Shown here: piece by piece, positions 25,699 to 34,112 of the stretch
Numbering within the stretch: position 1 is the stretch's first letter
Layout of the letters: the number at the start of each line of letters is the position of its first letter
Assembly: GCF_017355265.1 (NCBI RefSeq)
Contig: NZ_JADIJQ010000002.1
Location: 1-64,000 of the forward strand
Source of the DNA: Tessaracoccus sp. SD287
GTDB taxonomy: Bacteria > Actinomycetota > Actinomycetes > Propionibacteriales > Propionibacteriaceae
DNA: 64,000 bases
Reading direction: 5' to 3'
Notes under the pieces: model-generated
Told to the model about the DNA's origin: nothing
Databases searched by the model: none
Seen by the model: the letters and a program-made list of their open reading frames with translations, nothing else
Translations under genes and position numbers: made by a program

Positions 25699-25734
25699 TT
25701 CATCGTTGAGGAAGGCTTCATCGTTGAGGGAGGC
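25699..25734 (+). repeat. 18-bp tandem duplication containing ribosome-site-like purines
   Basis: TTCATCGTTGAGGAAGGC (25699-25716) is followed directly by TTCATCGTTGAGGGAGGC (25717-25734); 17 of 18 bases match. Each copy ends in a strong Shine-Dalgarno-like run (GAGGAAGG, GAGGGAGG). It starts immediately after the kinase stop codon. Confidence 0.9.
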
Positions 25735-25740
25735 ACCCTC

Positions 25741-25773
25741 GTGATCGGTATGCCTGGCTTTCTGCTGCAGTGA
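25741..25773 (+). CDS. possible 10-codon leader ORF before the 1047-aa gene
   Basis: GTG at 25741 opens a frame for the peptide MIGMPGFLLQ, ending TGA at 25771-25773. GAGGGAGG (25725-25732) is 8 nt upstream, which is good ribosome-site spacing. It is followed by a small GC hairpin (GCGGC...GCCGC, about 25775-25792) in the 95 bp before the giant gene. This could be a leader peptide or a coincidence. Confidence 0.25.
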   Translation: MIGMPGFLLQ

Positions 25774-25867
25774 AGCGGCGCCCATGTGCCGCCCGGCCCG
25801 GTACGCCGCAGGCCCGTTCCGCCCACGCATCACCTGCGTTCTCGAGACCCCGGAACAGAGGACCGAC

Positions 25868-28800
25868 ATGTCGGCTCCACTTCGTCTCATCCGCCCAGAG
25901 GACCTGCTCGTCCTGGACGTCCACCTCAGCAACCTGCAGCCCACCGCAGACGGAACGGCCCTGGAACGCATCGATGCCGCCAGTCCTGCCCGGCTGGCGT
26001 TCGCGCTGGCACCCCAACACGTCGCCGAACGCGCCTACTACCAGTTCGCGACCTCCGCCGAGACCCCCGACCCGCCACCAGTCGAGACGCTGGCGGCCGG
26101 CCCCAGCAGACTGGTGTTCACCCTGCCGGACGAGGTCGCCTCGGTGCCGCTGACAATGGCGGGCCTGCTCGACTGGAGTCGGCTGCAGCCCAGCCTGGCC
26201 CCGGGGGCGCTGCCCCCGGGAACCCGCTCGGGTCCCCGGCCGCGGGCGCCCGGAGAGGACGACACGGTCATCGAATTCCCCTACCGGCTGCTGCTCAGCC
26301 CCGTGGGTGAGTTCGGTTGGTGGCACCAGCAGGCGCCACGCACCGCCAACGGCCGCACCGAGCTGTGGCACACCCGGCTCGTCCCCGTCCTCGGGGGCGC
26401 CGCCGACCCGTCCTCGACCACACCGGTCCCGCTGCGGGCCCTGTTCGTGCGCCCCGAACCCGACCTGTTCACCTCTTCCATGTCCCGGCCCGACCTGGAT
26501 GACCTGGTCACCCTCACCTCGGACTTCGCGAACGGCCCCCGCCGGCCGCGCATCGGCGGCGGCGCGCAACTGCAGCAGTGGGCCCGCCGCTTCCGCGAAC
26601 TCGTCCGGGGCGGCCCGATGGTGCCGCCACCGGTCCCGTTGGACGGTGAGCAGGTGCTGTTGACCAGTCTCGGCGCATCGATGCGGCTGCGCGGCAGTTT
26701 CACCTTCCCCCGCGACGACCAGAACCCGGACGAGCTGGTCAGCGCCGGGGTCACCGTGCCGCAACTGGTCCGCTACGTCCACGTGTCCGGGCTGGGGCGC
26801 GACCAGCACGTCGAGGTGGTCCGCCGCGGGTTCGTCGACACCGGTCACCGCGCCGTCATCCTGCGGGTCACCGAACGCCACTACGACCCGGTGCAGATCG
26901 GCACTCGGGTCGGCCGCTACGGGGTCTACGGCGTCTTCGGGACCCACGGCTACCTGCGGCAGTACTACCGCGTCTTCATCACCCAACCCGTGCTCGACTA
27001 CGCCGCCCTGGGCGCCGGCTATCCCCACCACGGGCGCGAGATGCCGCTGCGTTCGATCGAGTTCACGACGTTGAGCTCGCCCAAGCTCGACCTGCCCATG
27101 GACCCCGGCGCCCGCATCCAGCAGCTGCAGCGCTGGTTTGGGCGCCGGATGACCAGACGCCAGATCCTGGCCCAGGTGCAGGCCGAGCTCGAGGAAGCAC
27201 TGAACAGCCCCCGATGGCTGCAGGCTGACGGACGCGACGTCACCTTCGGCTTCGTCGGAACCGACTGGCTGGGCCGCCGGGTCAGCGCCGCGCGACCGCT
27301 GATGTTCATCCCCTACCGGTCGGTCGGCGCCGTCGGTCCCGTGGTGGCCGAGTTCGGTGCGGGACCGGACAGTCGACGGCGGGCCGAGCTGTCCGGTCAG
27401 GTGCTGGCCCTGGCCGACCCCACCGGCGGCGCACCGGAGTCGACCAGCGCTCCGGTATCCTCGCTGCAGTTCGCCCTGGACCCGCGGCGTTCCGGCGCGA
27501 CCCTGCCCGGCTACATCCCGTCGTGGATGTTCCGGGTCGCCTCGGCCGACGCCACCCTGGAACCATTGCAACGGCTGACCGGTGCCGCCGAGACCCGTCG
27601 CGTCGCGCTGACCCCCGAGTACCTCACCCACGGGCTGGACCCGAACAGCAACCCGACCGGGGGCTTCGCCCGGCTCATGGCCGGGGTGGCCACGGTGGCC
27701 ATGGGCAAGCGCGACGGTGGTGGGCTGTCGGCCCCGAGCATGGACCTCGACACCCTCTCGGCGCGGGCCGGGCTGATGTCGTCCACGCTGGCCGGCGGAC
27801 TGAATGCGGCCACGCTGGCGTCCCTGTTCGGGGACATGAAGCTGTTCGGCACCGTCCCCTTGAGCAAACTGCTGGGCCCGATCCCGGCCGCGTCGGCGAC
27901 CCTGTTCGGCAAGGCCGACCTGTCAGACCCCGAACTGGACGCCCTGGTCGCCGACCGCAACGCCCACCTGGAGGTGCCGATCCTGCGCTCACGGGTGCTG
28001 CGCGATGGTGGAGGCCTGCCCCTCGGAACCCAGACCCGCTTCCTGTGGAAGCCGCTGCTGCAGGCCGACCCGGGCCTGCAACCGCTGTTCGACGTCGCCG
28101 GTGCCACCTTCGTGCTGGACGTGGTGACCACCACCCCGTTGGACGGTTCGGCGCCGCAGGTGCGCGTCCACGGTGAGTTCACCGGCTTCGCGATGACCTT
28201 TGCCGACGTGGCCCGGCTCAGCTTCGGCACCCTGCGGTTCATCACCCTGCCCGGACGCAAACCCGATGTCACCGCCGAGGGTGTCTCGCTGGACTTCATC
28301 GGAGCCCTGGAATTCGTGAACACCCTGCGCGACCTGCTGCCCGACAACGGATTCAGCGACCCGCCAGCGATCACCGTCGACGAGCAGGGCATCCGGGCCG
28401 GGTTCAGCCTGGCCATCCCCACCATCGGCGTCGGGGTCTTCTCGCTGCAGAACCTGGCGCTGTCGGCGTCCCTGTCGGTGCCCTTCGTCGGCAAGGCTGC
28501 GGGCCTGCGCTTCGCCCTCTCGGAGCGACACCATCCGTTCCTGGTCACCGTCACCATGTTCGGCGGCGGCGGGTTCTTCGCCCTGGGGGTCAGCGCCAAC
28601 GGAGTGGAGGAGATCGAGGCGTCCATCGAGTTCGGGGGCAACATCAGCCTCAACCTGGGCGTCGCCAGCGGCGGGGTGTACGTGATGGCCGGGGTGTACT
28701 TCGGCATGACCCAGCAGGTCACCCAGCTCACCGGCTACCTGCGGATGGGTGGCCACCTGTCGGTGCTGGGGCTGATCAGCATCTCACTCGAGTTCTACCT

Positions 28801-29011
28801 CGCCTTCACCTATCGCGCCAAGGGTGGTGGCCGCAGCGAGATCTGGGGGCAGGCGTCGCTGTCGGTCAGCGTCAAGGTCGCCTTCTTCTCCACCAGCGTG
28901 AAGCTGTCGGTGGAACGCCGCTTCGCCGGCGCGTCCGGCGACCCCAGCCTCGACCAGGTGATGGACGAGGACGACTGGCAGCAGTACTGCCTCGCCTACG
29001 CGGAGGACTGA
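25868..29011 (+). CDS. giant protein A (1047 aa), conserved hypothetical with beta-rich C-terminus
   Basis: I recognise it only as a large conserved hypothetical type with no known function. The N-terminal region contains IEFPYRLLLSPVGEFGWWHQ and GRTELWHTRLVPV, motifs I associate with this family. The middle has RQYYRVFITQPVLDY and a long YGVYGVFGTHGY segment. The last about 250 residues are a run of glycine-rich beta strands (PFLVTVTMFGGGGFFALGVS, VEEIEASIEFGGNISLNLGV, VYVMAGVYFGM, GHLSVLGLISISLEFYLAF), ending SVERRFAGASGDPS and a DDWQQYCLAYAED tail. There is no signal peptide or clear transmembrane helix. Start ATG 25868 follows AGAGGA; the frame is open upstream to 25784. The next giant gene begins 2 bp after the stop. 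Confidence 0.8.
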   Translation: MSAPLRLIRPEDLLVLDVHLSNLQPTADGTALERIDAASPARLAFALAPQHVAERAYYQFATSAETPDPPPVETLAAGPSRLVFTLPDEVASVPLTMAGLLDWSRLQPSLAPGALPPGTRSGPRPRAPGEDDTVIEFPYRLLLSPVGEFGWWHQQAPRTANGRTELWHTRLVPVLGGAADPSSTTPVPLRALFVRPEPDLFTSSMSRPDLDDLVTLTSDFANGPRRPRIGGGAQLQQWARRFRELVRGGPMVPPPVPLDGEQVLLTSLGASMRLRGSFTFPRDDQNPDELVSAGVTVPQLVRYVHVSGLGRDQHVEVVRRGFVDTGHRAVILRVTERHYDPVQIGTRVGRYGVYGVFGTHGYLRQYYRVFITQPVLDYAALGAGYPHHGREMPLRSIEFTTLSSPKLDLPMDPGARIQQLQRWFGRRMTRRQILAQVQAELEEALNSPRWLQADGRDVTFGFVGTDWLGRRVSAARPLMFIPYRSVGAVGPVVAEFGAGPDSRRRAELSGQVLALADPTGGAPESTSAPVSSLQFALDPRRSGATLPGYIPSWMFRVASADATLEPLQRLTGAAETRRVALTPEYLTHGLDPNSNPTGGFARLMAGVATVAMGKRDGGGLSAPSMDLDTLSARAGLMSSTLAGGLNAATLASLFGDMKLFGTVPLSKLLGPIPAASATLFGKADLSDPELDALVADRNAHLEVPILRSRVLRDGGGLPLGTQTRFLWKPLLQADPGLQPLFDVAGATFVLDVVTTTPLDGSAPQVRVHGEFTGFAMTFADVARLSFGTLRFITLPGRKPDVTAEGVSLDFIGALEFVNTLRDLLPDNGFSDPPAITVDEQGIRAGFSLAIPTIGVGVFSLQNLALSASLSVPFVGKAAGLRFALSERHHPFLVTVTMFGGGGFFALGVSANGVEEIEASIEFGGNISLNLGVASGGVYVMAGVYFGMTQQVTQLTGYLRMGGHLSVLGLISISLEFYLAFTYRAKGGGRSEIWGQASLSVSVKVAFFSTSVKLSVERRFAGASGDPSLDQVMDEDDWQQYCLAYAED

Positions 29012-29013
29012 TC

Positions 29014-32000
29014 ATGACCGCCGACCAGATGCTGCAATGGATCGCCCTGCCCCACGGCGTGGACGGGGACGGACGCCCCCGGATCACTGCCTACCTGGCG
29101 CCGAGGCTGCGCACCGACGGGAACCGACTGGATGACCTGCCCGACCTGGTCGACTGGCCGGGCCACGTGGCCGGCGCCAGCTGGCATGCCGAGGTGGGCG
29201 GGGACACCTTCCCGTTGACGGTCACCAGCCCCCCACCCGACTCCGCACTGTGGGCCGCACTGTTCCCGCCCGAAACCTATCTGCGCCCCTTCGCCTTCGA
29301 CGACTACGCCGACCGGCCCCTAGTGACGTTCGGGCTGACCCGGGTGTTGTCGGACCTGCGCCGGCTCTACGCCGCAGCCGCCGTCCACGGCACCACCCTG
29401 ATCCCGATCACCACCGACCGCGGTCAGGAGCCGTTCGTCCCCGGACTCGACGAACTTCTCGGCCCGTTCCTCGGCATCCTGAATGGTCGTCTGGGCGAAC
29501 TGTCCACCACCGACCAACGCAAGGACGTGGTGCGCAGCTTCCTGGACGCGGCCCGCGGGCAGTCCGCTGCGGTGCGCGCCGGCGGCAACCGGGGCCTGCC
29601 CGCCCCCATCGAGCCCCTGCCCGCCGGGGCGTGGAGCGAGGGCGAACGGGCATTGTTCTTCCACACCCGTCCCGAGGTCGACCCGGTCGAGATGCCCGCC
29701 GACGGCGGGTTCTACCGCGACGCGGTCGACGTCCACCAAATGTTCGGCGCCCTGGGTGACCACCCCGACCTGCTGCGCCGACTGGGACTGGTCGTCGACC
29801 TGGTCGTCGATGGTGAACTGCCCCGGGCACCGGTCGCGGCGCCCCAGTTCGTGGCCGTGGTGGCGACGCTTCCGGAACCGGCCGAACCCGACCTCGTCAC
29901 CCGCACCCAACTCAACCACCTGACCGCCTACGTCTTCGACGACGTCCCCGACGACGACCCCGACCACGGTCTCGTCTTCGTCGCCGCACGGGCGGTGCCC
30001 GACCCGCTGGGCCCGGCCGGTGGCGTCCCGACCGGCCTGGCGCCGGTCCCCGAGACGTCCTTCTCACTGAACCAGGTCGACGTCGACGGCGCCCTGCTGA
30101 AGGCGGTCAACCTGGCCGCGACGGTGGCGCGGCCCGCGTCCTCGCCGGCCGAGAAACCCCTCGACCAGCCCGACCGTGCGGGCCTGCCCGCGATCCGCAC
30201 CAGCGGTCTGGGGCTCACCCACACCGGACGGGCCGCCGACCTGCAGCAGGACTTCACCCGGGCACTGGACCACCACGCCATCGCCGCGCTGGACGCCGTG
30301 ACCGAGTTGTACGCCGAGGACCTGGTTCGCGGGCACCGGGTCGACGTCCTCGACACGACCGTCTCGGGTCAGTGGCGTTCGCTGCACGCCCGCGTCGTCA
30401 CCGCCACCGCGGAACGCTACCCCGGCCCGATCGACCCGATGCCCGGGGAGGGTTTCACCACCGTCTCGCTGGCGGGTGCCCCGGTGCCGGCCGGGGCCGC
30501 ACCCGACCCGGACGGCGAGTTGTACGTGCACGAGGTGGTGACCACCTGGGACGGCTGGAGCCTGTCCGCGCCCCGGCCGGGTGCCGCGCTGAACCGCGAC
30601 CCCCGGGCACCGGACCCCGACGACCCGCAGACTGCGCCCACCAGGGTGCCCAATGACCCGCACACCAGCATGGGGCTCACCCTCGAGAGCGAGGTCGTCC
30701 CGGGCACCCTGCCGAAGTTGCGCTTCGGCCACGAGTACCGGCTGCGGCTGCGCGAGGTCGACCTGGCCGGTCACGGCCCGAGCCTGGCCGAGGCCGACAG
30801 CTGGCTGGCCTCACCGGCGGCTGCCACCCCGACGGTGCCGACCACGCGCGGGGCGCCGTACCTGCGCTTCGAGCCGGTCCCCGCCCCGGCCGTCGTCCCG
30901 GCGCAGGTGTTCGGCGAGGGCGCCTCGGCGCTGCGACTGGTGGTGCGCAGCGACATCGACCTCAGTGCCGCCGAGTACGCCGCGACCACCGCCGTCGACC
31001 TCACCGACCTGGGCCTTGAGCCCTACCTGGACCACGACGACCGCCACATCGCCGCCCCCAAGGCCTCCTTCGAGACCGCAGAACGCCACGGCATGTTCGA
31101 CACGGTGATGGCCTCCGACGGCTCAGCGCCGAGCGCCGCGCAGGTGGCCGAGGTGCGCGCCGCCTACGAGATCGCCCGCCGCGAGAAGGGATCCTTCGAT
31201 GCTGCCGGGGCGCCGGGGGCACGGGTCGTCGAGATCCCGGCCAGCGGTGAGCGCCCGCCCGGACGGTACGTGGTGTGGCAGACCCCGACGTTGGAGCTGC
31301 CCTACCTGCCCGATCCCCTGGCCGAAGCGGTCCTGTTCCTCGGGCTGCCGGGCACCCCGTCCGAGGGTCTGCGGGTCGAGGTCGCCTCCGAGCACTGGTA
31401 CCAGCCGCGTCCCTTCCGTCTGCGGCTGGCCAGCGGCGAGGCGGCCACCACCTGGGACGACGAGTCCCGGGTACTGACCGTCCACCTGCCCCAGGCCACG
31501 ACGCTGCACGCCCGAGGCGTCTCGGTGGTCACCCGACTCGACCTGATGGGCATCCGCGACTGGTGCGAGCGGGAACTGAACGGCCAGGCACTGGACCAGG
31601 CCATCGAGGCCATGAAGCAGAACCGGTCCTGGCTGGTCGCCCCGTGGCACGACCTGGAACTGGTCCACGCGGTCCAACACCCCCTGGTCATCCCCCACCT
31701 CGAACGGCTGACGGCCTCCCGCTACCGCGCCCAGACCTCGGTCGACCTGTCGGGGGTGGTGCCCGTCGACCCGGCCAGCACCGAGAAGGTTGAGGTGCGT
31801 GGTGCCTGGACCGAGTCGGTCGACCGGCCTGACGAACCCGGCCCCCGCACCCTGGCCGGCGCCTCCAGCGCCTTCACCCTGCCGATGTCGCTGGTGGCGA
31901 CCGGACCCATCGATGACGAGAACGCCCCCTACAGCCTGATCGGCGAGCGAGCGGTCAGCTTCAACACGCCAATGGGACGCGAACTGGGCACCCCACCGGC

Positions 32001-33072
32001 CCCGCACGAGTTCGGCGACACCAAGCACCGGATGGTCAGCTACACCGCCACGTCGGCGTCCCCGTTCCGCGAGGACTTCCCCGCTGCGTGGCTGTCCCAG
32101 CCCGACCGGACCAGCCTCACCGGTGACCCCATCGAGATCGACGTGCCCAGTTCGGCCGATCCGCCCCCACCCGGGGTGCTGTACGCCGTGCCGACCATGG
32201 GATGGCGGTCGGTGACCGAGGACGAACGGGTCACGCTGACCCGACGCGGCGGCGGGGTGCGGGTGTGGCTGCGGCGCGGGTGGAACGCCTCGGGCGACGG
32301 GGAACTGCTGGGCGTGGTGACCGGACGGCCGGTGATCACCCAGAACAGTGACGACTACGCCCACATCTCCATCCTCAGCGCCGACCCCGCCCGACGTGGT
32401 GTCGTCCCCGAGAACCTGGGCCCCGATCTGTTTCGCAACCCCACCACCATCTCCACGTTCCTGCCGCTGCCCGGGGGCACCAGACCGGTGCAGGTGGTCG
32501 CCTTCACCCCCACCTTCGACGAGGGCAGCAGGCTCTGGTTCTGCGACATCGACATTGACACCGGCGAGTCCTACCAGCCGTTCCTGCGGCTGGGGCTGGT
32601 GCGCTACCAACCCAGTTCCCTGACCAACTGCCACCTGTCGGCACCGGTCGTGGTTGACATCGTCCAGACCCTGCCGGACCGGGTCGCCACGGTCGTGCCC
32701 GCCGCCGACGACGCCGCTGCCCGCGACGTGACCGTGGTCGGCCCGTCCTACGACGCCATCGCCGAACCCGGGCAGGTGCGCAGCGACCCCGACGCCCTGG
32801 CCCGGATGACGGTCCGCGTGCAGCGACGCGACCCCACCATCGCCGACCCCGACCTGGGGTGGGTCGACGACGACGCGGCGCCCGTGGTGCTCGGTGTGAC
32901 CCGAGCCGGTGGGGTGGCGACCTGGACGGGACGCGTCGCACTGCCAGAACAGGTGGCGGGGCACCGGCTGCTGATCCTGGAGGAGGAGCGCTGGCCCACC
33001 GATGCGGCCACCGGGGGCCCCGAGCGGCTGGTGGCGAAGGTCGTCTACGCCGCCCACGTGCCCCTCGGCTGA
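29014..33072 (+). CDS. giant protein B (1352 aa), conserved hypothetical with Ig-like segments
   Basis: No named family is recognised. The N-terminus (MLQWIALPHGVDGDGRPRIT, LRPFAFDDYADRPLVTF) is followed by LFFHTRPEVDPVEMPADGGF, TWDGWSLSAPRPGAAL (about 515) and MGLTLESEVVPGTLPKLRFG plus YRLRLREVDLAGHGP (about 550-590). The last looks like an Ig/fibronectin-type edge. The C-terminal 300 residues are beta-rich (VQVVAFTPTFDEGSRLWFCD, SYQPFLRLGLVRYQPSSLTN). No signal peptide, membrane helix or catalytic signature is visible. ATG 29014 follows GGAGG, 2 bp after gene A stops, so A and B are surely co-expressed and may form one assembly. Codon use and GC match the chromosome, so there is no sign of recent transfer. 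Confidence 0.8.
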   Translation: MTADQMLQWIALPHGVDGDGRPRITAYLAPRLRTDGNRLDDLPDLVDWPGHVAGASWHAEVGGDTFPLTVTSPPPDSALWAALFPPETYLRPFAFDDYADRPLVTFGLTRVLSDLRRLYAAAAVHGTTLIPITTDRGQEPFVPGLDELLGPFLGILNGRLGELSTTDQRKDVVRSFLDAARGQSAAVRAGGNRGLPAPIEPLPAGAWSEGERALFFHTRPEVDPVEMPADGGFYRDAVDVHQMFGALGDHPDLLRRLGLVVDLVVDGELPRAPVAAPQFVAVVATLPEPAEPDLVTRTQLNHLTAYVFDDVPDDDPDHGLVFVAARAVPDPLGPAGGVPTGLAPVPETSFSLNQVDVDGALLKAVNLAATVARPASSPAEKPLDQPDRAGLPAIRTSGLGLTHTGRAADLQQDFTRALDHHAIAALDAVTELYAEDLVRGHRVDVLDTTVSGQWRSLHARVVTATAERYPGPIDPMPGEGFTTVSLAGAPVPAGAAPDPDGELYVHEVVTTWDGWSLSAPRPGAALNRDPRAPDPDDPQTAPTRVPNDPHTSMGLTLESEVVPGTLPKLRFGHEYRLRLREVDLAGHGPSLAEADSWLASPAAATPTVPTTRGAPYLRFEPVPAPAVVPAQVFGEGASALRLVVRSDIDLSAAEYAATTAVDLTDLGLEPYLDHDDRHIAAPKASFETAERHGMFDTVMASDGSAPSAAQVAEVRAAYEIARREKGSFDAAGAPGARVVEIPASGERPPGRYVVWQTPTLELPYLPDPLAEAVLFLGLPGTPSEGLRVEVASEHWYQPRPFRLRLASGEAATTWDDESRVLTVHLPQATTLHARGVSVVTRLDLMGIRDWCERELNGQALDQAIEAMKQNRSWLVAPWHDLELVHAVQHPLVIPHLERLTASRYRAQTSVDLSGVVPVDPASTEKVEVRGAWTESVDRPDEPGPRTLAGASSAFTLPMSLVATGPIDDENAPYSLIGERAVSFNTPMGRELGTPPAPHEFGDTKHRMVSYTATSASPFREDFPAAWLSQPDRTSLTGDPIEIDVPSSADPPPPGVLYAVPTMGWRSVTEDERVTLTRRGGGVRVWLRRGWNASGDGELLGVVTGRPVITQNSDDYAHISILSADPARRGVVPENLGPDLFRNPTTISTFLPLPGGTRPVQVVAFTPTFDEGSRLWFCDIDIDTGESYQPFLRLGLVRYQPSSLTNCHLSAPVVVDIVQTLPDRVATVVPAADDAAARDVTVVGPSYDAIAEPGQVRSDPDALARMTVRVQRRDPTIADPDLGWVDDDAAPVVLGVTRAGGVATWTGRVALPEQVAGHRLLILEEERWPTDAATGGPERLVAKVVYAAHVPLG

Positions 33073-33110
33073 GTGGCGCACAACCGCCCGACCTCCGCGC
33101 GCGGTGCCCG

Positions 33111-33123
33111 TACAGTGGCCCCA
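33111..33123 (+). promoter_or_regulatory. leaderless -10 element of the hydrolase operon
   Basis: TACAGT (33111-33116) ends 6 nt before ATG 33123 and marks a separate transcription unit 38 bp after giant gene B. No ribosome site is present. Confidence 0.55.
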
Positions 33124-34112
33124 TGGACCATGAACCTGTCGCCGGCGGCCAGGAGCAGCCCGCGTCGTCGGCCCAGGTCAACCCGGTGCTCCGGGCACTG
33201 CTCGGCCTGTTCGCCGCCCCCCGGGTGAACATGCGCGAGGACTACCGCAAGGTCCGCCTGCTGCAGCGGCTGGCCGCCGGACCCACCGGGCGCTTCCACA
33301 CCCTCGACCAGTCGATCCTGGCCACCGACGGCCACGAAATCCCCGTCCGGGTGTTCCTGCCGCGACAGCAGACCCACGACGACGTGCTGCTGTTCTTCCA
33401 CGGCGGCGGCTGGGTCATCGGCGACATCGACAGCTACACCCCCTCGTGTGCCGCGATGGCCGACGCCACCGGACGCGTGCTGCTCTCGGTCGACTACCGA
33501 CTGGCACCCGAACACCCGTTCCCGGCCGGTTTCGAGGACTGCCTGCAGGCGGCCACGGTCCTGCTGAAGAACCCGCAGGCGCTCGACCTGGACGACCCCA
33601 GCGGCATCACCCTGATGGGTGATTCCGCCGGGGGCAACCTGGCCGCGGCCGTCTCGCTGCAGCTCAGGGAACGCGGTGGCCCGATGCCCAGCCGGCAGGT
33701 GCTGCTGTATCCGGCGACGTGGTACGACCACGACCCGCGCACCTCACCCTTCGACTCGGTGCGCCAGTACGGCACCGGCCTGCGCCTGACCGCCGCCGAG
33801 GTGCTCGACTACATGTCGCTGTACCAGCCCGACGCCGGGGCACGCCGCACCCCGCTGATCGCTCCCCTGCTGGCCGAGGACCTCACCGGCCAACCCGACA
33901 CCCTGGTCGTCACCGCCGAGATGGACCTGCTGCGCGACGAGGGCGAGGCCTACGCCGAGAAGCTGCGCCAGGCCGGCAACGCGGTCACCGTCGAACGCGC
34001 CCCCGGCTCCTTGCACGGCTTCATGACGCTGCCCCGCTTCGCCAAACCGGTCCTGCGCCTGCACGAGGTGATCAACGACTTCCTGGCCCACACCCCCGCG
34101 GTGCGGACATGA
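33123..34112 (+). CDS. HSL-type alpha/beta hydrolase (esterase/lipase)
   Basis: 329 aa. The oxyanion motif LLFFHGGGWVIGD (about 83-95), nucleophile GDSAGGNLAAA (about 163-173), catalytic Asp in VVTAEMDLLRDEG and His in GSLHGFMTL define the hormone-sensitive-lipase family. It is cytosolic by sequence. It is the first gene of a three-gene operon with 4-bp overlaps; the next gene starts inside its stop (ATGA). Together with an HxxxDG acyltransferase and a zinc-ribbon membrane protein, a lipid or acyl-ester role is likely, but the substrate is unknown. Confidence 0.9.
   Translation: MDHEPVAGGQEQPASSAQVNPVLRALLGLFAAPRVNMREDYRKVRLLQRLAAGPTGRFHTLDQSILATDGHEIPVRVFLPRQQTHDDVLLFFHGGGWVIGDIDSYTPSCAAMADATGRVLLSVDYRLAPEHPFPAGFEDCLQAATVLLKNPQALDLDDPSGITLMGDSAGGNLAAAVSLQLRERGGPMPSRQVLLYPATWYDHDPRTSPFDSVRQYGTGLRLTAAEVLDYMSLYQPDAGARRTPLIAPLLAEDLTGQPDTLVVTAEMDLLRDEGEAYAEKLRQAGNAVTVERAPGSLHGFMTLPRFAKPVLRLHEVINDFLAHTPAVRT

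Noticed and set aside
22763-33072. Genomic island inserted at tRNA-Leu
   Set aside because: No integrase and no second copy of the tRNA 3' end were found, and base composition does not change.
31123-33081. 652-aa minus-strand frame opposite giant protein B
   Set aside because: Typical GC-driven shadow; protein B has conserved-looking motifs, a ribosome site and coupling to protein A.
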